A stretch of 64,000 bases of DNA from Pratylenchus scribneri (Eukaryota; Nematoda; Chromadorea; Rhabditida; Pratylenchidae). The stretch lies in contig JAQSEB010000014.1 of assembly GCA_030063045.1 (NCBI GenBank), positions 1,116,001 through 1,180,000 of the forward strand. Direction: 5' to 3'. Positions within the stretch are counted from its first letter, which is position 1, and every line of letters starts with the position of its first letter. The position numbers and the translations under genes were made by a program. Shown here in pieces: positions 48,101-63,100 of the stretch. The notes under the pieces are model-generated. The model had not been told where the DNA came from, ran no database searches, and saw only the letters and a list, made by a program, of their open reading frames with translations.

Positions 48101-49019
48101 TAAATTGGACTGACTAAATTCCATTCGCTCGCCTCCATCCATCCAATGTCCGAATTCTCCCCTCCGTCCGAATTTTCAAAATTGGCCAACTCCGTTTGTG
48201 TTTTCTCTTTCTCTGACCATCTCTACTTCTGCCCCTATTTTTGGCCTCATCAGCTCGCCCCAAGGCTCATTTCCCCACTCAACATTGAGCTCATTGCCTC
48301 CATCCACAACTTTCACGGCACAAAATGCTTTTCCCCTCCGGCCACTCTTGACCGCCGGCACCCTCAAATCGATGCCCTGTGACTGGCGTCCGTCGCCTTT
48401 CCTTCTTCGGCACATTCAACGGAAAAATGGGCATGCCGGACGCGTTGCGGCATTTGAGCATTTTTTGTTTAGAAGCAGCTTTATTAGGGTGGCAGTACCC
48501 ATTCCATTTATGACGGCACGCAAATCCCTCTTTTGCACATTTATTTCACACCCTCAAATGAATAATAATGCCAAGACCCATGCCCTATTAAAAAGGCAGC
48601 AAATTATTTCCCCATTTTTTATTGAATTTATTTTCACTTAAAAACAAATAAATTGCGCATTCCCCCATTAACTTTTTTGCACCAGCCACCCTCTCCCTCC
48701 TTTCCCCATTTTCTTCTTTCATTCAATTTCCGTTTTTTTCCAAACATTTTTCTACGTATTTTATTATGTCAAAAAGCGAGACGGAAATTTTGGAATGCAA
48801 AATGGAAGGTGGAGGAATGGTGAACGGAAGAATGGAATGGGAGGGAAAAGTGAGGAATTCATTCCCTTCTTTCCTCACTTTGCCCAGACAAAAGGAGGCA
48901 ATTCTGGGAACAATTAGATGGCCGGAAAGCAAAAATGCGTGGTGGCGGCTTTGACGAAACAAAACAACGAAAAACGAAGGAAGAGGGCCAAAGGAAATGG
49001 CCACACAAACCATTTAGAA

Positions 49020-49031
49020 GGGGGGGGGGGA
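49020..49031 (+). repeat. Poly-G tract
   Basis: A run of about eleven G residues lies between AGAA and AGATTGG in noncoding sequence. Confidence 0.9.
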
Positions 49032-50859
49032 GATTGGGGGCCAAATGGATGAATTGGCTTTTGGTGCTTTTTGGTTAGCCAATAATCCATCCCCGCATGG
49101 GGATTATTGGGCCAATTTGGAATTGGCAGAGCATTCGAAGAAGGAAACATTTAATCCTCCCTCCAATCCATTTGTGGCCATAAAATGCAACAATTTTAGT
49201 TTTGGCATTATTTGTTAAATAACATCCAAAAATGATTGAAATCAATTTCAAATTGATTGTAAAATAAAATTATTGTTGGCCAAAACCTTATTCCACCCAA
49301 AATGACTTTTTGCATTCCAAAATTTTGCATTTGGCTTAAAACTTTGCAAAAAGCATATAAAATTCCTTCCGGGAATTCCCCTCCCACCTTATTAGTGAGG
49401 AAAATGTCAGCAAAAAGAATTCATTTTTGGAAGAGCCAAAATTTGTGTTCATTCCCCATTTTTTGGCCATTTTGCCATCGAAGGGTTTGCCTCCTCAGTC
49501 CTCACTTCCTTCGCCATGCTTCCCTCATTTTCAAGACATTCAGCCACATTCCCTTTCCTCAAAACCCTCACCCATATTTCCCCACGGACTCCGCCAACCA
49601 CTGCGCCCTTTTCCCCTTCCTCCATTCTTCTTTCAAACCTCCTTTTCCCCTCACTCAGTTTGTGGCCAATTCCTCATCGTCCCACTATATTTCCCCATTT
49701 TTGCCATCCCAGCTGCGCTTATTATTGGCTTTTCCAATTTCCAGCGGTTTACACGACCGCAATGGCCACAGAAAGAGTGGCGGCGGTGGCATTGCCCCCT
49801 CATTTTCCTTTCCTTTTAGCCATCAATAAAATACGACGACGACTTGGCCAACGGCGAAATGCGGGTCTCTTTTCCCTTTTGCCATCTGTGCTTACTTTCC
49901 CTTTTCGACTTCTCTTTCGTTCGTTCGGCATTTCCATTCCACCATTAAGTTTTGTCCACCCTCCTATATCGGTTTTGTGCCCTTCCCCTCCCCTCATTCT
50001 TGGCTCTTCATCCATCGCCTTCTGGGCATTCACTGTGTGCTTCGTTTTCCCCTCTTAATTTGGTATTTCCCTGCATTGCCCAAAAGCCAATGGTTGCCCC
50101 CGCATTCCTTCCCTCCCTCATCAGCTTTTTGCCACTCCCGAACTTTTAATTATATGTGTAGTCGTCGACCCTTCTTTGTGGCTTTGCGCTTGGCACATTA
50201 TATTCAATTCCATTCCATTCTCCTCCTTCTCAAAATGGATGAGGGGATGGTCCCCATTCCTCCTTCCTCCATTCATTTGGCCATTTCCATTCCCCACCCT
50301 TTTTCTTCGTTTTCACATCCGGCCAAATGGCCTCCGATTGGAAAGAATGATGATGGCGGAATATTTTCCAGTGTCAGCCATTGATGTGCCCTTCGCCCCT
50401 TTAGGGCTAATGATGATGACTTTTTCCCATCCAAAGTCCTCTTTCCTTTTTATATTGCCGCCGCCACATTTGTGGCAGCAAAACAAATTCTTGTTGGAAA
50501 TGTGGAATTAATTTCAACCAATTTTCCAAATTAAAATAAAAATGTTGCCAAAATAAATTGATTTGACCTCCATTCAATGTGGGGGCAATCAAGGGATTTG
50601 TTGTTTTTTTGCTCCATTCGCCGATTATTCATTCTCAATCGGCTCCCGTCCGCACAATCCCCTCCCCCTCCTCCCCTTTTTCCATTCCCGGCCAACAATC
50701 CTTTTTCATTCATCATTTTTTGCAGTTTTCCTCCAGTTTCATAAATACCATTATTCTAATCCATTCTGGGACATTGACTCATTTTGCGGGGGAAATAGTT
50801 GGGAGAAGAACGGCACAAAATGGTCCATTGGATTTTTTGGGGACAGAAAATACTAAATT

Positions 50860-51335
50860 TTCCGGAATGAACACAATCTAACCGGAAAACACAAATCTTT
50901 CCGGAATGAAACACAATCTAACCGGAAAACACAAATCTTTCCGGAATGAAATACAATCTAACCGGAAAACACAAATCTTTCCGGAATGAAACACTAACCG
51001 GAAAACACAAATCTTTCCGGAATGAAACACAATCTAACCGGAAAACACAAATCTTTCCGGAATGAAACACAATCTAACCGGAAAACACAAATCTTTCCAG
51101 AATGAAAGAAAATCTAACCGGAAAACACAAATCTTTCCGGAATGAACACAATCTAACCGGAAAACACAAATCTTTCCGGAATGAAACACAATCTAACCGG
51201 AAAACACAAATCTTTCCGGAATGAAATACAATCTAAGCGGAAAACACAAATCTTTCCGGAATGAAACACAATCTAACCGGAAAACACAAATCTTTCCGGA
51301 ATGAAACACAATCTAACCGGAAAACACAAATCTAA
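50860..51335 (+). repeat. Minisatellite, CTTTCCGGAATGAAACACAA type, array 2
   Basis: About twelve units of 39-40 bp, TCTAACCGGAAAACACAAAT joined to CTTTCCGGAATGAAACACAA, in the same orientation as array 1, 8 kb away. The units are more homogeneous than in array 1, with single changes such as CCAGAATGAAAG. The following 51336-52387 is AT-rich with no recognised feature; it should contain the goa-1 promoter and 5' UTR. Confidence 0.95.
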
Positions 51336-52387
51336 CAAATTTTTCTGCCATAAAATCATCCACTTAATATTCCCATCAAATTGGTCAATTAATTATGATG
51401 GCCTTATGGCCATAATCATCCCTCACTATAATCAAAATATTCCCCAATTGGATTAATCTCCTACCATAAACAAATTCCATTACCATTAATCTTCTTTCGA
51501 TATTAAAAATCATAAAATCCTTCAAAATTGCCAATAATTTTTTAATAATTTGTTTGTCGTATTTGTTGATAGTGAGAAATTAAATATTAAAAATGGAATA
51601 ATTGGGAAATTCAATTTCTTACATCATCCAAAAATAATCAACACAAAAAATTCTCCTATATAATATTTTCAATATATTAAAACTACAAATCCTTTCCTTA
51701 TCTTTTTCCGGCATTTCATTTTCCACTTCAATTTAAATTTTTTATCGCCTAAATTTATTTTTATGGGTTGATTTTAGGTTGGGCGCCTTCATTTGCGTGC
51801 AAAATTTGACCCATTTTCAATGAATAAAGCCCCAATTTTATTAAACAATGCCATAAATCTAAATTGATTATTTAACTTCGCTCATTTTAAACATTTTGAT
51901 TCAATTATTATTTTTTGCCAATTTTCGTGTCACTTTTTTCAATATTTCCTTCCAAACTTTTATCCCATTTTTTTCAGCTGCCATTCACCCTCCTCCTCTC
52001 CTCACCTCCATTCTCATCGTTGATTTAAAAAAAAGAACAAAAGAAGCCTTTATTTAATTCGAGAAAAAAAATCGAATTTTGAAGAAAAGAAGCATTTTGA
52101 AAGCATCCACAAAAAAAGTGATTTTTGTGATCAAACAACAGAAAGGAATATATTGAAAAAATTGTTAAAATCATTGGAATATTCGGCCTCTAGGGCAAAT
52201 TTGCAGCTGCTCCTGAAATATTTTCAAAAGCACCAAAAATCATTGGGAAGCAGCCATTGCAACATTGCGCACTAAAATTCCATAAAATTTTCCTCTGGCC
52301 GGCTTCCTTTTCAACAAAAAGTAAAACACCGCCAAGACGACGCCTCCCATCCTGAAGCCGGAGACATTCACCGCGTGTTTCGGCAAA

Positions 52388-54662
<2,275 letters not shown>

Positions 54663-55644
54663 TCACCCAAAAGCAAAACAAAACAGCAGAAAACAATCCC
54701 AAAATTAAATAAAAACAAAAATAGAATGATTATACCTTCTTCATTTTTATAATTTAATTAATTAATAAATTCAAATCATTTTCAGCGTTGTTTTATTTTT
54801 GTAATTTTTCAGCCTTTTTTTTTCATCCAAATCCAATCATATAAAAATCTCAAAATCTCATCCACAACTGCTTCATTTCCTCACATTTTTGCATTTTTTG
54901 AATTGCTTTTCCCTCTTCCAATTATAAGTATATGGCAAAACCAAAACTAATTCCCCTTCACTTTTTTGAATTTATTTTTTGTTTATTTCACCGCATTCTT
55001 TACCACATATTAAAGGCAGAACACCCAAAATCCAATTTCATTTTTTCCTTTGGGATTGTTCTTTCTAGTCACAACAAAAAATTGCGCATAATTTCTCTTC
55101 TTTCTTCTATCAATTTATTTTTTTAGTTCACCACACAATTTTCTTCAAATTCATTGAATTTTATTGCCATAATAATTAAAGGAAAAATAGGTCCAAAATA
55201 ATTATATCTTTCTGGAGGGAAATGGATTAAATTTAAAATAATTTTTGAGAAAATTGGATTTATTTTCTTCCTTCCTTTCAATTTTTGAATATATGTATTT
55301 TCCCAATTAATTAATTAATTATATTTCTATGCACAATTATCGCAGCATTTTGCTAATTTGGTTTTTGAATCAAATATTTTTGATTTGATTTTTTAAAATA
55401 ATTTTTGACAATCCACTCCCAATTTTCCCTCATCATTTTTTTTATATTCATTCATCATTTCGCTCGAATAAATTTAATATTATATTAATAATTTTTGTAC
55501 TAAATTTGGTTTAATAATAAGTGGAAAATTAATATTCCATTTGCCTAACTTAAAAATAAGTTATAATAGATTTGTGTTTTATTCCGTAAATATTTGTGTT
55601 TCATCCGATTAATGTGTTTTATTCTGGAAAGATTTATTATATAG

Positions 55645-56950
55645 ATGAAACACAAAGAGGCGGAATTATTCTAAGCGAAAACACAACCAGACGTAATTAT
55701 TCTAAGCGAAAACACAACCAGGCGGAATTATTCTAAGCGAAAACACAACCAGGCGGAATTATTCTAAACGACAGGCGGAATTATTTAGGTGAAACACAAA
55801 CAGGCGGAATTATTTAGGTGAAACACAACCAGGCGGAATTATTCTAAACGACAGGCGGAATTATTTAGGTGAAACACAAACAGGCGGAATTATTTAGGTG
55901 AAACACAAACAGGCGGAATTATTTAGGTGAAACACAACTAGGCGGAATTATTCTAAACGACAGGCGGAATTATTTAGGTGAAACACAAACAGGCGGAATT
56001 ATTTAGGTGAAACACAAACAGGCGGAATTATTTAGGTGAAACACAAACAGGCGGAATTATTTAGGAGAAACACAAACAGGCGGAATTATTTAGGAGAAAC
56101 ACAAACAGGCGGAATTATTCTAAGCGAAAACACAAACAGGCGGAATTATTCTAAGCGAAAATACAAACAGGCGGAATTATTCTAAGCGAAAACACAAACA
56201 GGCGGAATTATTCTAAGCGAAAACACAAACAGGCGGAATTATTCTAAGCGAAAACACAAACAGGCGGAATTATTCTAAGCGAAAACACAAACAGGCGGAA
56301 TTATTCTAAGCAAAAACACAAAGAGGCGGAATTATTCTAAGCGAAAACACAAAGAGACGGAATTATTCTAAGCGAAAACACAAACAGGCGGAATTATTCT
56401 AAGCGAAACACAAACAGGCGGAATTATTCTAAGTGAAATACAAACAGGCGGAATTATTCTAATAAGTGAAACACAAACAGGCGGAATTAATTATTCTAAG
56501 TGAAACACAAACAGGCGGAATTATTCTAAGCGAAAACACAAACAGGCGGAATTATTCTAAGCGAAACACAAACAGGCGGAATTATTCTAAGTAAAATACA
56601 AACAGGCGGAATTATTTAGGTGAAACACAAACAGGCGGAATTATTTAGGAGAAACACAAACAGGCGGAATTATTTAGGAGAAACACAAACAGGTGGAATT
56701 ATTTAGGAGAAACACAAACAGGCGGAATTATTCTAAGCGAAAACACAAACAGGCGGAATTATTCTAAGCGAAAATACAAACAGGCGGAATTATTCTAAGC
56801 GAAAACACAAACAGGCGGAATTATTCTAAGCGAAAACACAAACAGGCGGAATTATTCTAAGCGAAAACACAAACAGGCGGAATTATTCTAAGCGAAAATA
56901 CAAACAGGCGGAATTATTCTAAGCGAAAACACAAACAGGCGGAATTATTT
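55645..56950 (+). repeat. Minisatellite, AGGCGGAATTATTCTAAGCG type
   Basis: About 43 units of 29-31 bp in two main versions: AGGCGGAATTATTCTAAGCG followed by AAAACACAAAC, and AGGCGGAATTATTTAGGTGA followed by AACACAAAC. The versions occur in blocks, and a multi-unit block is itself duplicated (around 56000-56400 and 56600-56900). Just before it (55571-55640) is a short stretch resembling the CTTTCCGGAATGAAACACAA satellite on the opposite strand. The gap 54663-55570 is AT-rich with nothing else recognised. Confidence 0.95.
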
Positions 56951-57030
56951 TGAATCTTTATTTGTTACAAAATCAAAATAGAATACAATTGATATGAAAT
57001 TAATCAAAATTTTATAAATGATTTTCAATG

Positions 57031-58599
57031 TTATTTCGAAATTGTTGCCAGCGGATTACTATTTTGTTGAGCAATTTGAACATTGGGAATAGCAGGATTT
57101 ACTTTGCAATTCCACCGAAGAAATGGGAAAATTTTAGTGAAATATTTTCGATATTCTTTGCTAGAGAAAATAAACAAAAAATGATAAAATGAATATAAAT
57201 AAAATTAACCTGAAAGTGAACAAAATTGGGGCATTCATTGCTCCGGCAATAATCATAATGTCAACCATTCGGGCTGCATAAATGAACAATGCTTCAGGGG
57301 AAATTACAATGAAGGTGGAATAATATGGGCCAAAATATTGGATCATCCAACCCAAAATGATGACCAACATTATGGCCGAAGTCGACTTGAGAATATGCAA
57401 ATTATATGTGTTCAAAACTGAATGATAAATTATTACTGTAATTTATCAAAAATAGAAATTATGGTACTTATGTCATCTACATCCACTTTTTTCATGAGAA
57501 GGGTAAATGTGAAGGGTCCCTTTGGATGTTAGGGTTAGGTTTAGGGGATACGTGAGATGATTTTTACCCAATCATATCCGTAACCCTAACCCTAATCCCG
57601 ATGACGATGACCCATAGAGGGGACACTTCACTTTCCGAAAGGTATATAAAAAAGATACAAGTACCAAATTACCATAATGCCTAAGCATTTAGGACCAAAT
57701 AACTAGGAGGTAAATTTTTGATAAATTAAATGTTATTTTAATATTGTATTTTTTACCCTTTCTTTTCTGAATGATTGCCTTTAGCATAATCAGCCAAATG
57801 CCAATATAAATGAATGCAGTAGTCCATATTAAATATTTATTTAATTGAAAAGCCCGAAAATTGGATCCCTGTCCATCTCCCAATGTGCACATTATTTCCC
57901 TTTTTTAAATATAATTATTAAATATTAATTTTGAATATTCGCTTACTTCCCTTTGAGTTCAGCAAAAATGTCCTTAAAGAGACAAAAATATCCGTAAATT
58001 CCACAAATAATTCCAATGAAAATTACAAAATAGATAAAATATTTGAGTAAATTTTGGGATGCCATTTTGAACCTAAAATATTTTAAAAAAAAGATTAATT
58101 GGGCGGGAATTGACCAAATTGGGAAGAGGACACAAATTAATCTTTCAATGCCAATGCCAAACATTGAAACGAATTGAATTTCCATCCCAAAAGCAAGTGT
58201 GGATTGAAGAATGAAACAAATTGGATCAGCCCGAATATAATTAATGCCGAACAGAGGAATTGGGAAACGAATTATATAGGAAAATTCGTATAAAACAGCC
58301 CCAAATGATTCGAATGCGATCATCAAATTGAATGGACCGTAGAGAGAGGATCTTTGATGAGAATAAATGTTAATTAATTAATAAATTCATTGACCTGAAT
58401 TTAATGGCCAAATAAATGAGAGAGGAATTGAGAAGAATGGCAATGATGGAAATGATGAATGTTGGCGTGAAATTGAGGACCAAAGATGGAGAAAAGCCAA
58501 CACCATGATATTTTAAATAAATCTTCAGATTAAATATTAATATCATTAAAATAAAAATAAACTTACAGGATCAATTGTTGATGAATTGGATGAATTCAT
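57031..58599 (-). CDS. Serpentine chemoreceptor-like GPCR (Srsx-like)
   Basis: Six exons (58567-58599, 58395-58522, 57947-58351, 57757-57899, 57210-57417, 57031-57160) join in phase to 348 residues with seven hydrophobic segments. The N-terminus MNSSNSSTIDP is glycosylatable. TM1 ends ILLNSSLIYLAIKFR. TM3 is followed by GIGIERLICVLFPIW, which resembles the G-I-D/E-R-L...FP motif of the nematode Srsx family rather than a canonical DRY. TM7 is divergent (GAMNAPILFTFRSKEYRKYF) and lacks a clear NPxxY. Such receptors usually act in chemosensory neurons, where Go alpha is a common partner, but adjacency to goa-1 is not evidence of coupling. The start is the first ATG in phase with a TM1-containing exon 2. 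Confidence 0.8.
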
Positions 58600-58654
58600 T
58601 TTTAATTAATAGAATGAGAAATATTTTTTTATATCAAAATATTTTTTAGATCGG

Positions 58655-58915
58655 AAACCGGTTTTAGACCCTAGAAACTCTATACCAATTTGTAGATCTC
58701 ATCAAGACGCGTCTTTTGACATATAAATTTCTTAGTTTAAATCGAAATTGAACGAATTAAACCGTTTAAACCATATTTTCCGGTTTTTTTTTTGGTTTTA
58801 AACACTTTAATTTTGGTTGGCCTAAAACCTGACATTTTATGTAGCATTAGATGCGTCCAAAAGAGATCTACAAATTGGTATAAGATTTGAAGGGTCTAAA
58901 ACCGGTTTCATTGAA
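58655..58915. mobile_element. Mutator-like MITE subfamily, inverted pair, left copy
   Basis: It contains ACCAATTTGTAGATCTCATC, TTAAACCGTTTAAACC and AGAGATCTACAAATTGGTAT, and is itself palindromic, with GAAACCGGTTTTAGACCC-like ends. A close reverse-complement copy lies at 60695-60965. Confidence 0.65.
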
Positions 58916-59499
58916 GCCAAAAATTACTTTTAATGGAAAAAATGTTTTTTGATGGAAAAAAATGATTTTTGATATAAAAAATAGTATCCCAACGGAATTA
59001 GCAATATTTTTGTATAAAAAATGATTTTAAATGGGAAATATACAAAATTATGGGCTTTGTAATATCCATAGAACACGTCAAATTAAATATACCTTTGCTC
59101 ATTCTCAATTTAATTACTTTATTTTTCACCAATTCTGTCATTCTTTCTAATTGTCAACATTCAACAAGAATAATGTAGAAAATCATAAATGCCAATTTGT
59201 TACAAAATAATTATTGTAATTACTTGTGATGACAAGGGAATTTGATATTTTTTATGGAAATAAAAGTTTAAAAATGATCATGTTTATTCATATCAATATT
59301 ATGTCCTCCAAATTTCAGATAATATATTTTCAATTTTTTAAATATGTGAATTATTAAAGACATGTAAGGTAATTTTCTCTAATTTTTCCATCATTCATCG
59401 ATTTCCTTGTAGGCTAAAATAGCCGGAATTATTTTGTGCAAAACAAGCGAATTTAGATTTAGAAAACACAATTTATTAAAAAAAATTAAGTACACCTCT

Positions 59500-59632
59500 C
59501 AATGCCAATAATGCCTAAAAGGGCCTTTCCTATTAGTCCTACTGTACCCCCACTTTGTGAATATGATGTGACTGATTGCCCTGTCACCCTATCAATCAAA
59601 TATTGCCCCAATCTGCCTTCTCTCATTTTCCA
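59500..59632. repeat. Dispersed repeat, AATGCCTAAWARGGCC family, copy 2
   Basis: It matches the copy at 14272-14405: CAATGCCAATAATGCCTAAA, GGGCCTTTCCTATTAGTCCT, ACTGTACCCCCA and CACCCTATCAATCAAATATT. The rest of 58916-60153 shows nothing recognisable. Confidence 0.65.
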
Positions 59633-60153
59633 CCAAAAAGTTCACTTTTTGCAATGTTCTGTTATCTCATTTTGGTACTTTGTTGTGGCCCAAGTTATAT
59701 TGCATTAAAATAATTTTGTCAATAATAATTTCACCTTAAATTAATTTTTATTTCTTAAATTTATTGAAGTAATTACAAATTTTCAAAGTCAATAATATTA
59801 GGTCAAATTGTTCATATACATATAAAATGCAGATAAAAAAGGGAAGGATTCCCATTCTCTGGAATAATAATTCCAAATTATTATCAAAAGATCACATTTC
59901 TGAATAATTCGCCACAATTATAGGCAAAATCGACCCATTTTTATACATTTATGCCAAAATATGCCTCCAATTCTATGTAAATTAGACTAATTTTCAGCCC
60001 CAATGTATTTTTTACAATCATATCGGCGCATTTTTCAATTATTCGTAAATCATAATCAAAGATTGATTTTCAAAAATAATTTAAGCAAATAATGCCAATA
60101 AAAACAAAAAAAAACAATAATTATAATAATATATCTGTATGAAATGTTTTTGA

Positions 60154-63100
60154 TTATGTAATTCCATCATTTCTCCTCATTTGCGCGGCCTTTTTTCCTT
60201 CCTTTTCCACCCCAAAGCTTGTTTTCTTCTTTTCCTTGCCTTTTTCCGTCCTCCTTTTCAATTCTTCTACAACTGCCGTCTTTGTCACATTTTCGTCCAA
60301 TTCGGTCGATTTTTTCTTCAATTTTCCTTTAAATGTTCCATGTGTTGTTTGTGGCCTATTTTGATGGTGGATCCTTTGCGGTTTTGGCGGTGGTTTTGCC
60401 AAAATTGATGGTTGCTGCTACAATAAAAAAAAAGAATAATTATTATAATTCCCATATCCCATTTAATCCTAATCTACATATTGTTTGGAGCGAGAGTTGG
60501 GCCTAGTCTCTCGCCTTGGGTCTTCGCCGGGGACTTAAACCCCAAGTGGCTCAATGAACGGGAAAAGGATAAGAGGAAATTTTAGATGATTATATATATT
60601 ATTAATTTATCAATTATATGATAAAAAGGGAATAATAAAGGAGGGGCGAAAAGATAAGGATACTATTTTTTGCATCAAAATAGTATTTGACTTCTAATAA
60701 ATCATAAATCGGTTTTAAACACTACAAACCTTATACCAATTTGTAGATCTCTTTTGGACGCATCTAATGCTACATAAAATGTCAGGTTTTAGGCCAACCA
60801 AAATTAAAGAGTTTAAAACCAAAAACTGAAAAATATGGTTTCAACGGTTTAACTCGTTCAATTTCGATTTAAACTTAAGAAATCTATGTCAAAAGACGCC
60901 TCTCGATGAGATCTACAAATTGGTATTAATTTTTTAGTGTCTAAAACCGATTTCTGATTTATTAGAAGTCGAAAAGTACTTTTGTTGCAAAAAAATATAC
61001 TCAAAAGGATAAAGATGAGAGGAAGGGAGAGGATTGATTTAAAAAATAGACTTGGGGCAATATTTGATTGATAGGGTAACTGGTATTATGGTATAGGCAA
61101 AAATTGGGGGTACAGTAGGACAAATGGAAGACATTGACACTCCCAATTACCTGTTTTTGTAAATTTCCACCATTGGATGATGATGAGGATGCTGAGTCCG
61201 AATGTGGCATGTCACGTCTCTTTTTGCTAATAAATGTCTTTTTGGTCGAATTCCCTCCCCCGTTGTTGATTGTTGTGCCCGCTTGTAGCGGTTGCTCCAA
61301 TTCGGGAATGATTAATGTGCCATCAGAAGGATTATATTGCCTATTGGGAAAATGTGGGAAAATGGACTAAATTATTGTCAAAATATATTTGGCTAAACCA
61401 ATTTGAGGGCAATGGTTTCTCCTCATCCAAATCCGCATTAATCACCAAATTGTGGGCAGTGTTCCTCAAATCTGGGCTTGGCACCCGCAATGGCACCAAA
61501 ATGGCCGGATTTGTGCCAAGCCTTCCCGTTTCCATTTGATTTTCTTCTTCTTCATTTACCTGCGAATATTTTGGTTTTAATCAAAGTGCTTTATTTAGGA
61601 TGATATTTAATTTGACGAAAAATGATAAATGACAGATATTACACCGAAATTATTCTGGTTTAAGGGGTTTATAATACATTCGAAAAACTATATACCAATT
61701 GGATAAAGTTGGTCAAGAATGCATCGAATTTTTTTATGGTCTGTAAATTAAAAAAAACTTTAAACACTTTATGGTTCAAACTTAAGTTAGAATTGATTAA
61801 AAAAACATAAATGATGTGATGTATTTTGACGAGATTTATCGATCGAATATAAGGTTTTTGGTCTAGGACAGGTTTCAGAACCGTTAGCAATATTTCGGCA
61901 TTTACAATTTTTTTCGATAAATTAAATATTTCTCCTTTAATATTTTAATGAATTTAAATTAAATTTATTGGAATTCTTGCCGGTATTTGCGTAATCAAGG
62001 AATCGTTAACGATTTCAGCTGGAGGATGTTCGATGATCAATGAATCGACGGTGCCACGCCGACCTCGATTATGTTGATGAGGCAAATTTACAATATAGGA
62101 AGGGGGGATTTGCTGAAAATAATTTGGGAATATTTTAATTCAAAATGATTTTGGTTTGGATGGTATTTAATTTGCCGAACATTGAAAAGCTTATAACGGT
62201 AAAGCAATTTGTCCTAATGCGCCAAATCCTATTCAAAATTGATAGATCTCGTCAAGACGCATCGAATGATATATAATTTGTTATGGTTTGGCCAATATTA
62301 AAGGGTTTTAAACCGTTCAAACCCATTTTAATTTTTGGTTCAAAATTAAATTAGAAATGATTAAACCCAAAGCCAAAACATAATCAAATGATGCTATTTT
62401 ACGAGATCTATCGATTGGTTATAGACTAGGGGGGTCTAGGACAAACCGCTGAACCGTTAAACGACTTTCGGCATTTTCAATACTCTTTTCGGCAACAGGG
62501 CTGCCATAATACCGGGGAAACCCGGCATTTCCCGGGTTTTTGATGTCCCGGCCGGGGTTTTGCCGGGGTTTTGAAAGTGCCGGGTTTTTTGCCGGGTTTT
62601 TCATATTTTGCCGGGTTTTGCCATGTTTTTAAATTTTTAGCTAAATTTTTCGCTGCGCGGCCATTTTTGGGTCTAATTTTTCGCTGCGCGGCCATTTTTG
62701 GGTCTAATTTTTCGCTGCGCGGCCATTTTTGGGTCTAATTTTTCGCTGCGCGGCCATTTTTGGGTCTAATTTTTCGCTGCGCGGCCATTTTTAGCTAATT
62801 TTTCTTCCAATCAGGGCCCATTTTTAGCTATTTTTTCTCCCTATCAGGGCTTTTTTAGCTACTTTTTCTACCTATCAGGGCCATTTTTAGCTAATTTTTT
62901 TCCTTCCTTCGCGGCTTTTTCTGGCTAAACTTTTTGACGGCAGACCGATTTTTAAAGCTTATGATATCTTTATTTCATAACGCACATGCTCAAAAAGTCA
63001 ATTAAAAATATGCTCAAAAAGTCAATTAAAAATATAAATCTGAAGTAGAAAATTTTTACAAGCTTTTACTAAATTGCATTTTAACACGTTTTAAAAGATG

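Larger units (their letters stand above)
42700..50850. other. Long stretch without a supported gene
   Basis: This 8 kb, pyrimidine-rich on the plus strand with recurrent CCATTTTTGGCC and TTCCC words, contains many short open frames on both strands. None has a recognisable domain or chained splice sites. It holds an inverted-repeat element (44682-45020), two poly-G tracts and one good TATA-like site (TATAAAAG at 45790). A GC-richer island at 47820-47883 with an acceptor and donor around it could be a noncoding or first exon. It may be the upstream regulatory region of goa-1; I see no direct proof. Confidence 0.4.

Noticed and set aside
47400..50700. Several 80-180 codon frames in the gene-free stretch
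   Set aside because: Composition-driven (Pro/Ser/Phe-rich from C/T runs), overlapping on both strands, without domains or chained splice sites.
55645..56950. CRISPR-like array of short repeats
   Set aside because: Units are contiguous with no unique spacers, and the context is eukaryotic. It is a minisatellite.
57575..57600. Telomere-like CCCTAACCCTAA run
   Set aside because: Only two or three units occur, and the usual nematode telomere is TTAGGC. Treated as part of a short palindromic repeat.
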